From DASYAN01 sp963727755 (GTDB lineage Bacteria > Chloroflexota > Ktedonobacteria > Ktedonobacterales > Ktedonobacteraceae): a DNA stretch of 64,000 nucleotides. Of this stretch, positions 1-6,622 are shown piece by piece (positions within the stretch are counted from its first letter, which is position 1; each line of letters starts with the position of its first letter). The notes under the pieces are model-generated. The model made no database searches. It was not told where the DNA came from and saw only the letters and a program-made list of their open reading frames with translations. The stretch covers positions 170,518-234,517 of the forward strand of contig CAVSHN010000021.1 in the NCBI GenBank assembly GCA_963727755.1, given 5' to 3'. A program made the position numbers and the translations under genes.

Positions 1-488
1 GGTCGCGCTGCTGCTCCTGGATCAATTCCTGCTGGAGAAACTGATCCTGCTGATAGCCTCCCTGATTATAACCATACGGCTGCTGACCATAGGAGTTGTG
101 ATGATGATGCTGCAGCATATGTTTGGCGACTAGCCCTGCAAGACCTAGGCCTACACCCAACAAAATTGGATGGTTCAATATTTGCGGCACCATATGGGGT
201 TGCTCACGGCCAAGACGCCAGAAGCTTTGCGCCATCGACTGAGGATTATTGATATCCATGCCATACTGCGGCGGCATGCGCTGAGCTAGCACCGCACGCT
301 GCTCATAGGGCATCTGCGAAAAGTGTTGCATGTAAAGCTGTTGTTGCATATCATTCTGGAGCACCTGACATAAACTGCTGGATATGCCCAAAAGCTTGAT
401 AGGGATCGACGCCATTGTAGTTGCCAGTATCATAAGCCTGAGAATACTGCTGATACACTGGCTGATTATTTTGATCAAAAGGCCACAT
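1..488 (-). CDS. Gln/Tyr-rich hypothetical protein, 3' part outside window, frameshifted
   Basis: The reading frame starts at ATG 488-486 behind a GAAGGG-like Shine-Dalgarno and runs off the left edge. It begins MWPFDQNNQ and is rich in Gln, Tyr, Asn, Met and His. One short hydrophobic stretch (ILLGVGLGLAGLVAKHML) is followed by a His run and a QQPYGYNQGGY-like low-complexity tail. The frame hits TGA near 349-351, but the composition continues without a break in another frame, so a single indel lies near 353-364. The function is unknown. The protein looks like a small low-complexity, possibly membrane-associated protein. It is transcribed away from the toxin-antitoxin pair to its right. Confidence 0.5.
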
Positions 489-620
489 GGTACCCTTCTT
501 CTTTCTTTGTATAGCGAATCATCAAGATCTACAAATCTAGCTTACCCTCGCATGCGGGTAATTACCTATGAGAAGGTAACACATACAATTGCTTGCTGTC
601 AAATTCTGTTACGCACGCTC

Positions 621-648
621 TTGACATTGAAAATCAATCATGTACAAT
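621..648 (+). promoter_or_regulatory. sigma70-type promoter for the toxin-antitoxin pair
   Basis: A perfect TTGACA (621-626) and a TACAAT (643-648) are separated by 16 bases, about 45 bases upstream of the start at 692. This is seen by eye only. Type II toxin-antitoxin operons usually repress their own promoter, so a binding site may overlap it. Confidence 0.5.
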
Positions 649-691
649 TAGCTTATAGCTGATATTGATGGTACAAAAAAAGGGGTAAACT

Positions 692-934
692 ATGGCAATC
701 GATCCGCTCAAAGCAGCATTTGAAGAAGCACAGAAGCTTCCTCTCAAATATCAAACCATGATAGCTGAGAAGGTTTTGGAAGCAATTGAAGACGCAGAGT
801 GGGATGAGTGGCTTGCATGTCCCGATGTTATAGAGATGTTAGATGCTTCTGCAAAGGAAGCAAAAGCAGAGCACCTTGCAGGCAAAACAATCAAATACGT
901 TCCGGGGAAAAGCCTTGCAGAGCTATTTCAGTAA
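692..934 (+). CDS. antitoxin-like protein of a type II toxin-antitoxin pair
   Basis: An 80-residue acidic, largely helical protein starting MAIDPLKAAFEEAQ and ending LAELFQ. It is preceded by a promoter and an AAAGGGG Shine-Dalgarno. Its 3' end overlaps the proposed start of a RelE/ParE-like gene in another frame, the usual translational coupling of antitoxin and toxin. Small acidic proteins of this shape normally wrap the toxin and block it. I do not recognise a named DNA-binding fold, so the antitoxin call rests on size, composition and the downstream partner. Confidence 0.65.
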   Translation: MAIDPLKAAFEEAQKLPLKYQTMIAEKVLEAIEDAEWDEWLACPDVIEMLDASAKEAKAEHLAGKTIKYVPGKSLAELFQ

Positions 935-1184
935 AAGGTTTAAAGATTGTTACAATCGGTTACTTCCCCCTGTTCAAAAACAAGCAGACAGAGCTTTTGA
1001 CCATTTAACACTCGATCCACGGTACCCTAGTTTGCAATTCAAATGCGTCAATCAGCAAAATTTGAGATATTCTATCCGAATCGGACGCAAACACCGCGCC
1101 TTGAGTGATATAGTGGGGGACGATATCACATGGCATTGGATAGGTAGCAACCATGATGAATACGAGCGCAAGATAAACGAGTGA
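915..1184 (+). CDS. RelE/ParE-family toxin
   Basis: About 89 residues from a proposed TTG start at 915, which overlaps the antitoxin stop. The frame stays open further upstream to 843. The sequence shows the family pattern: a basic N-terminus (YFSKRFKDCYNRLLP), then LDPRYPSLQFK, RYSIRIGRKHRAL and a C-terminal ITWHWIGSNHDEYER. This closely matches the ParE/RelE-like group ending in W-x-WIGSHDEY. RelE/ParE toxins act on ribosome-bound mRNA or on gyrase; which one applies cannot be told here. The start codon is uncertain; the family call is fairly secure. Confidence 0.7.
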   Translation: MQSYFSKRFKDCYNRLLPPVQKQADRAFDHLTLDPRYPSLQFKCVNQQNLRYSIRIGRKHRALSDIVGDDITWHWIGSNHDEYERKINE

Positions 1185-1199
1185 TATGCTTTTGCCGCA

Positions 1200-1796
1200 T
1201 TAAAGAGCAGCTTCTTCATGTAAACGTTTGATATCAACACCCAATCCTGCAAACATCAGATAGACACGTGCGGCAGCAGCAGCCAGTCGCTGGTTGACGC
1301 GCCCGAGCACATCGCGATAGACACAACCGAGCGCGTAGGCAGGGACGATGCCCAGCCCAACTTCATTGGTGACCGCAATAAGCGTCTTAGAGCCATCCAG
1401 CGCCGCCAGGGCTGTTAGTAGTTCTTCAATGGCATTCAATGCTCCCACAGTATAACTGAAGTTCATGTTAGCCATTTCTATACGATCAGGATCTCCCTGC
1501 GATAAGAACCAGTTACTCAGCCAGACCGTGATGCAGTTGAGCAGGATCACATCAGCTACATTGGCTGCCTGACGGAGGGCGATGGCGAGTTCGAGTGGTT
1601 CCTCAATGGTGGGCCAGTGCGCTGGACGCGTAGCACGATGAAGTATGATGCGATTGTGCATATCTTCGTCGCTAGCAGTAGCCGTAGCAATGAAGGCAAC
1701 AGATCGTTCACTGCACTGAGCTAGTTGCTGGGCAAAGGTACTTTTGCCACTACGTGCTCCGCCCAGAATGAGAATGAGTTGTGAGCTGTCATTCAT
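1200..1796 (-). CDS. cobU: bifunctional adenosylcobinamide kinase / guanylyltransferase
   Basis: A 198-residue protein of normal CobU length. It phosphorylates adenosylcobinamide and then transfers GMP, giving adenosylcobinamide-GDP for the CobS step. A Walker A motif GGARSGKS lies near residues 11-18. NCITVWLSNWFL in the middle and VTNEVGLGIVP near the end are both family signatures. The start is set at ATG 1796, which overlaps the cobS stop (ATGA), rather than at a more upstream codon. This overlap indicates translational coupling. It is the last gene of the cobC-cobS-cobU operon. Confidence 0.93.
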   Translation of the reverse strand: MNDSSQLILILGGARSGKSTFAQQLAQCSERSVAFIATATASDEDMHNRIILHRATRPAHWPTIEEPLELAIALRQAANVADVILLNCITVWLSNWFLSQGDPDRIEMANMNFSYTVGALNAIEELLTALAALDGSKTLIAVTNEVGLGIVPAYALGCVYRDVLGRVNQRLAAAAARVYLMFAGLGVDIKRLHEEAAL

Positions 1797-3535
1797 CGCA
1801 TCACCAAAAACATCAAGAAACACACAACTTCCGCCACCTCAACAATAGCTCCATAGATATCGCCAGTCAGTCCACCCAGAACGTAGGTCGTCCATGTGCC
1901 AACGATAATGGTTACCAGTGTACCAACCATCCATAGAGCAAGCCCAATCAGATGTCCCACGATCAGAGCAATGAGCAGTGAGGTTAGCCCAGCTATAAGC
2001 AAGCGAGGAAGAGTAACAGTCTGACGTGCGGTGGCACCTAATCCGGTAGAGCGTGCACTGAAGAAAAGGTACATTGCTAGGACAATAGCCCAGCGAGCTA
2101 TCGGTAGCACCATTAATAAGGCTATGGCGAGGTTATGTGGTGTCAGACTAGCAAAAATGGCAAATTTGAGCAGCAGCACACCGACACCACCTAATACACC
2201 GAAGGCACCAACATGACTATCATGCATGATCTCTAGTTTGCGTTCACGACTACTACCACCGAAGAGGCCATCACAGGCATCCATTAAACCATCGAGGTGC
2301 AGTCCCCCCGTCAGCCATACCAATGCAACGGTCACTAAAGCGGCAAGCACAAGTGGTGGCAGATGGATGACAAATGGGAGCACACAGGCCACAATTGCGA
2401 TGAGCAGGCCAACAAAGGGAAAGTAGGCACTACCAATAACTACTTGGGATTGAACTTCATCTTCATCGCTACTAAAAAAGTTTTGGGCATTGCCCGGAAA
2501 AGGTAGGATAGAGAGAAAACATGCTGCAGCGACAACCTCTTTATACTGGTTGCGAAGTTGCTGCCTGAAGTCCTGGGAAGCTACCTGTCGAGACTGCTCG
2601 CTTATTGCTGCCATAAACCATTGAGACTGGCTGCGGAGTTGCTGTCTAAAGCCTGGGCGGGAAACCCGTCGAGACTGTTCGTTTATTGCAACAGTGACTT
2701 TTTGATACTGCTTACGAAATTGACGTATGAAGTTAAAGTGAGAGGATAACTGATAATGTACACTCCCTGCCGAATGAGGCGTTTCAGACTGCTTCTCATC
2801 TTGCTGTTCCTCAACGTGTCCGTTACCCTGCTGATTTTTGGCATGTCCACCAACTATGTTTTTCTTAATGCGCGATTGCTTTTCAGTATCCTTTTCATCT
2901 TGCCAATCTTCGATATATCCATCAACAATGTGTTTTCGAGTAAGCCACGAGTGGTCTTCTTGCTCTTTATCTTGCCCTTCTTGAGTGTATCCTTCGAGAT
3001 CCTGCCTTTGAGTCAACCACGAGTGGTCCTCTTGCTCTTCATCTTGCGCATCTTGAGTGTATCCTTCAGGCTCGTGCCTTTGCATAAGCCACGAGCGGTC
3101 ATTTTGCTCATCTTCTTGCCCATCTTTGGTATATCCTTCAGCAATATTTTGTTGAGCAATACAGGTATCCTCCTGTTTTTTCTCATCTTGCACATCTTGA
3201 ACGTATCCTTCAGGCTCGTGCCTTTGAGCAAGCCACGAGCGGTCATTTTGCTCATCTTCAGTATATCCTATAACAACATCTTGTCCAGTAATACAGGTAT
3301 TTCCCTGCTTTTGCTCACCTTTTGTATTTTGAGGATATGGCTCAGGTATGCTTTTTCGAGCTTTTCGCTGTTTTTTATTGTCTCCCCCTATAACACTCTT
3401 TTCATTAGTGCCCTGTTCCCCAGATTTTTTCTGTGCCTTTTTAGTGTATCTTTTGCCTGATCGTACGTTTTCTATTTTCTCCTCTGATACGCTTTGGTTA
3501 TGATGCTGATAGTTTTCAAATTGTTCATCAGACAT
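1793..3535 (-). CDS. cobS: adenosylcobinamide-GDP ribazoletransferase (cobalamin synthase) with long repetitive N-terminal extension
   Basis: 580 residues, more than twice the usual CobS length of about 250. The CobS core fills roughly residues 315-580: FLSILPFPG, the polar LHLDGLMDACDGLFGG with the conserved D-x-x-D type acidic motif, and several membrane segments. It joins AdoCbi-GDP to alpha-ribazole in the membrane. The first ~310 residues are hydrophilic and repetitive, with units like DRSWLxQRHEPEGYxQD and DHSWLTQRQDLEGY. Then come about three copies of an FRQQLRxQ...AISEQSRQV unit just before the core. The extension is in frame with no stops and begins at a credible start (MSDEQFENYQ). 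Its function is unknown. An internal start near the core is possible. Confidence 0.88.
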   Translation of the reverse strand: MSDEQFENYQHHNQSVSEEKIENVRSGKRYTKKAQKKSGEQGTNEKSVIGGDNKKQRKARKSIPEPYPQNTKGEQKQGNTCITGQDVVIGYTEDEQNDRSWLAQRHEPEGYVQDVQDEKKQEDTCIAQQNIAEGYTKDGQEDEQNDRSWLMQRHEPEGYTQDAQDEEQEDHSWLTQRQDLEGYTQEGQDKEQEDHSWLTRKHIVDGYIEDWQDEKDTEKQSRIKKNIVGGHAKNQQGNGHVEEQQDEKQSETPHSAGSVHYQLSSHFNFIRQFRKQYQKVTVAINEQSRRVSRPGFRQQLRSQSQWFMAAISEQSRQVASQDFRQQLRNQYKEVVAAACFLSILPFPGNAQNFFSSDEDEVQSQVVIGSAYFPFVGLLIAIVACVLPFVIHLPPLVLAALVTVALVWLTGGLHLDGLMDACDGLFGGSSRERKLEIMHDSHVGAFGVLGGVGVLLLKFAIFASLTPHNLAIALLMVLPIARWAIVLAMYLFFSARSTGLGATARQTVTLPRLLIAGLTSLLIALIVGHLIGLALWMVGTLVTIIVGTWTTYVLGGLTGDIYGAIVEVAEVVCFLMFLVMR

Positions 3536-3551
3536 TTTTACTGCTTCCTCC

Positions 3552-4229
3552 CTAATTTGTCGGACGCGCTAAAGATTGTACGTTGAGTAGTGCCAGTGAG
3601 ACAGTAGTCGAGATGTCCTCTGCTGCGGGAAGAAAGTCGATGGCGCTGAGCGATCCGTGGTCGAGACGCAGTTGCCGTTGACGTTCGGGCTGGATACCTA
3701 GCAGCGAACAGAGTAAAGCGCGTATTGTGCCTGCGTGGCAGACAAGAACGATCTCACCCCTGTTGGTTGGGTCAGCTTCTCCATTTGCAGCAACCTGGAC
3801 AAGCTGTGCGAATGCAGCCTGAACGCGTTGGAGAAAGTGCGAGAAGGGTTCGCCACCCGGGGGTGGATGGTTGATGGGGTCGCTAAAAAAATCCAGGTGA
3901 GACTTGTACTGATCGACGATCTGAGCATAGGTGAGACCTTCCCAATCGCCAAAGGAAATTTCGCGCCAAGCAGACGATACACTTACTGGTTGCTGCAACG
4001 AGCATTGCTGGGCAATAATCGTTGCGGTTTCGTGTGCTCGCTGTAAATCACTGGAATAGATGGCTGTGACATGCTCCAGACGAAGTCGGCGTCCCACCCA
4101 ATGGGCCTGGGTACGCCCAAGTGGTGAAAGTGGAACATCGCTATGCCCCATAAAACGCTGTTCTAGGTTCCAAGCTGTAACCCCATGGCGCACAAGCCAG
4201 AGGCGTTGCACATGTTGCTGTTGCGTCAT
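3552..4229 (-). CDS. cobC: histidine phosphatase, probable alpha-ribazole phosphatase
   Basis: A 225-residue phosphoglycerate-mutase-like phosphatase. RHGVTAWN holds the catalytic His near residue 15. The rest of the pattern is present: SDLQRAHETA, EISFGDWEGLTYAQI with the acid, and a late VCHAGTIRALL with the second His. Start ATG 4229 (MTQQQHVQRL) is preferred because a GGAAAGGAA Shine-Dalgarno precedes it. The family is broad, but the position directly upstream of cobS and cobU supports alpha-ribazole-5'-phosphate as substrate. It is the first gene of the operon. Confidence 0.8.
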   Translation of the reverse strand: MTQQQHVQRLWLVRHGVTAWNLEQRFMGHSDVPLSPLGRTQAHWVGRRLRLEHVTAIYSSDLQRAHETATIIAQQCSLQQPVSVSSAWREISFGDWEGLTYAQIVDQYKSHLDFFSDPINHPPPGGEPFSHFLQRVQAAFAQLVQVAANGEADPTNRGEIVLVCHAGTIRALLCSLLGIQPERQRQLRLDHGSLSAIDFLPAAEDISTTVSLALLNVQSLARPTN

Positions 4230-4397
4230 TGATTCCTTTCCTAGATATCTATTTATGTCCCTTGCCCTTGCTGTGGACCAGCAACCCAATCAGCAAGTAC
4301 TACTGCCATAGAAACCCTGCCTTTCTTATCTAGAAGGCGAAAGAACGTATCACCTTACAGTTATTAATACCATGCCTGACGCCAAAACCGGAAAGTT

Positions 4398-4601
4398 TTA
4401 CGGCTCTTTCCGATCACTTTCGCCAACAGGTGACCGAGAGCATGGCTGCAATCCCTGGGCATAGCGGCTACTATCATATTCTGACAGCTCTTGCGCTCGT
4501 GCCGCCAGAAGCTTGTCAAGCCATTCAGTTAGCAGTGCGCCTGCCAATGCTCCGATTGCAAAAGCTGTAGTTTTTGTCAGTGTCGACCCAAAGCTGGTCA
4601 T
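4398..4601 (-). CDS. small membrane protein, hypothetical
   Basis: A 67-residue protein from ATG 4601 (MTSFGSTLTKTTAF), which has an AGAGGAA Shine-Dalgarno. It carries one predicted membrane helix (AFAIGALAGALLTEWL) followed by a charged tail with Tyr and Ser. The shape resembles YtxH-like or general one-pass small membrane proteins, but no family is recognised. It stands alone upstream of the cob operon on the same strand. Confidence 0.5.
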   Translation of the reverse strand: MTSFGSTLTKTTAFAIGALAGALLTEWLDKLLAARAQELSEYDSSRYAQGLQPCSRSPVGESDRKEP

Positions 4602-4810
4602 GAAAAATTCCTCTCGTTGCCAGATAGCACGCCTTACTATAAACTGTCTCTCATATAGTACCATACGAAGCACCAGCCCACATGATATAGGTTTTTGTGT
4701 CAAGCCAACCAGCATAAAGAACTCCCTCGAATGGAAACTACTCAGCCATTAGCTGATGGTACTATCCATCTAGAAAGTAGTGCTCTTGTGCTTATCACAC
4801 CGAGCGTAAA

Positions 4811-5105
4811 ACCCCTGCCCTTTAGGCATGGGGATATAAGCGAGTCCAAGTCCCAAGGCTTGAGCACAGGGGTCCATTTAGCCTATGACCGTTGCCAACT
4901 CTTAACAGTAGAGTATAAGATGGTAGCACGAGCAGACGAAAACCAAGTCTGTTCATTCACTTGGCCTACCCTGGGACTCAGGGAAAGTTATGCCTGTGAA
5001 GGAGGTGTAAGACCCGCTTGGGCGAAAGCTCGAACTGGCAACCCCCAACGAAGCAGGAAAGCTCGTTCGCGAGGATGAGAAGCCCCTGCCCGCAAAGGCA
5101 TGGGG
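4811..5105 (+). mobile_element. ORF-less IS605-like element with TnpB-type guide-RNA scaffold
   Basis: Two similar hairpins bound a ~300-base non-coding stretch: CCCCTGCCCTTTAGGCATGGGG (4812-4833) and CCCCTGCC...GGCATGGGG (5092-5105). Just inside the right hairpin, CAACGAAGCAGGAA resembles the scaffold end after TnpB genes, and the IS607 tnpB in this window is followed by CGAAGCAGGAA in the same position. No transposase reading frame is present. It is probably a non-autonomous IS200/IS605-type derivative that could still make a guide RNA; the strand and exact ends are inferred. Confidence 0.45.
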
Positions 5106-5109
5106 AGGT

Positions 5110-5653
5110 GATCAACAGTAATTGAAAGTATATTCGAAAGTGCTGAAAAGTGCTCAAAATACACACATTTGTAGGAGAAATCTTGTGCGTTCAATGGGAA
5201 TGCATCTGGACCTCGCGTACTCCAGAATAGTCAGTAGACTGCACTCCTGTCGCAGCTTCTAAATCGCGGCTTGCAGATAAAGGCAGCGTAAATGCGCCAA
5301 ACACTTGCTCTCTTGATACCGGAGAGCGGTAACTTGCCCGGCTAGGGCCACACACAGAGCAATCTGTGCGGTGTGCTGCAGGGATGTGTGGGTCGTAAGG
5401 CGGACTTCCGCCTATTCACACTGAAGTGCAGATATCAATCTGTTTTACTACATTTTGGAAGGCAGATGTCACAATGTGGTAATGTCAATAACAATAAGAA
5501 CCTCTCCAGGGCTTTTTGGTGTACATCAAATACATCTTTTGCTTATGCATCGATGTTGCCATCCAAGCTCATTACATGCGGGCAATAAATGCTTTACGAG
5601 TAAACCTAAAGGCCCTGGAACCTCTCCAAGGAGTTTGTTATTAGGGAAGGCAC
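5110..5653. other. long intergenic region upstream of the molybdenum hydroxylase
   Basis: No credible gene is seen. The stretch 5217-5420 is rich in short complementary segments, including a GGCGG-ACTT-CCGCC hairpin near 5398-5412. Further on, CCAGGGC(TTT) near 5506 can pair with AAAGGCCCTGG near 5609, next to the repeated phrase AACCTCTCCA(A/G)GG. It could hold a leader RNA for the molybdenum enzyme, but I could not match it to a named riboswitch. Confidence 0.3.
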
Positions 5654-6619
5654 ATGCTACTGAAGCTCGTTGAATATCATTGGGCCGAGCATATCGATGA
5701 TGCTCTACTGCTATTAACACGTCTCGATATGAAGACGGTGCCCCTGGCTGGTGGCACCTATCTGCTAGGTTTGCAGGATGAGAGTATAGAAGCCGTTGTC
5801 GATCTGCGTGATCTGGGGTTAACATATATTTCCGAAGATAGACGAGGCATTCATATCGGCGCAATGACAACATTGCAAAGTATGGCCGACTCTCCTGTGC
5901 TAAAAGAGTTTGCTATGGGACTATTAGCACGTTCTGCATCTATTTCATCATCTTCGCGTTTAATTCGCAACTGCGCAACAATTGGAGGTACATTGGGAGC
6001 AGGCATCGCTTCGCAGGCCGACTTGTTGACAGCCATGGTTGCATTAGAGGCTGAGGTGATAGTACGTTCAGGATCGCAAACCCAGGTGGGATTAAAAGGG
6101 GGATCTTTCGAACGCCCTGGCTTTATTGCACCTGAGATTACGTTTAAGGGGAAACAGGAGCGGCACATTCCTTGTAGTGAGTTCTATCTGACACAAAATC
6201 CACGAGAACTTATTATCGAGGTCATCGTACCTCATCCCGGGCCCAGTGCTGGTACATCTCTGATGCACATCGGACGTACAGCGACAGATGCAGCCCTGCT
6301 TAATGCTGCCGCCATGGTTGAGGTCGATCATGGCATCTATCAAAAAGTACGCCTAGCCATAGGTGGTGTCAATATGGAACCCATTCGTTTGCGCTTAGTT
6401 GAACGCCATCTTGAAGGTCAGCCAGTGGATCCTCTGAATAGTCAGGCCCTCCTAGCAGCACTACGCGCTGGCATGACCGAATTTCGTCCCCCCTCTGATA
6501 GCAGGGTAAGTCATGCATACAGACGGGTCAGTGGAATGAATCTGGTTTACAACGTGCTTGAAGAAGCAATCAATGTCTCGCGTTGGCGTGGTGTAGTTTC
6601 CTCTGAAAGGAGTCTATAA
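5654..6619 (+). CDS. FAD-binding subunit of a xanthine dehydrogenase / CO dehydrogenase-type molybdenum hydroxylase
   Basis: 321 residues, the usual length of CoxM/XdhB-type medium subunits. The N-terminal half has the FAD-binding pattern: PLAGGTYLLG near residue 35 and NCATIGGTLGAGIASQADLL near 108-127. The C-terminal third is the CO-dehydrogenase flavoprotein domain. In the holoenzyme it passes electrons from the Fe-S clusters to FAD and on to NAD or another acceptor. It lies three bases upstream of the gene for the fused Fe-S/molybdopterin subunit, so the two are co-translated. The substrate is unknown. Confidence 0.85.
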   Translation: MLLKLVEYHWAEHIDDALLLLTRLDMKTVPLAGGTYLLGLQDESIEAVVDLRDLGLTYISEDRRGIHIGAMTTLQSMADSPVLKEFAMGLLARSASISSSSRLIRNCATIGGTLGAGIASQADLLTAMVALEAEVIVRSGSQTQVGLKGGSFERPGFIAPEITFKGKQERHIPCSEFYLTQNPRELIIEVIVPHPGPSAGTSLMHIGRTATDAALLNAAAMVEVDHGIYQKVRLAIGGVNMEPIRLRLVERHLEGQPVDPLNSQALLAALRAGMTEFRPPSDSRVSHAYRRVSGMNLVYNVLEEAINVSRWRGVVSSERSL

Positions 6620-6622
6620 CTG

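Noticed and set aside
384..662. 92-codon plus-strand frame over the Gln-rich gene
   Set aside because: Antisense to the real minus-strand frame, with no Shine-Dalgarno or family resemblance.
2756..3460. 234-codon hydrophobic frame antisense to cobS
   Set aside because: It is the mirror of the repetitive cobS extension; its Leu/Phe richness is a by-product of the Glu/Gln/Lys repeats.
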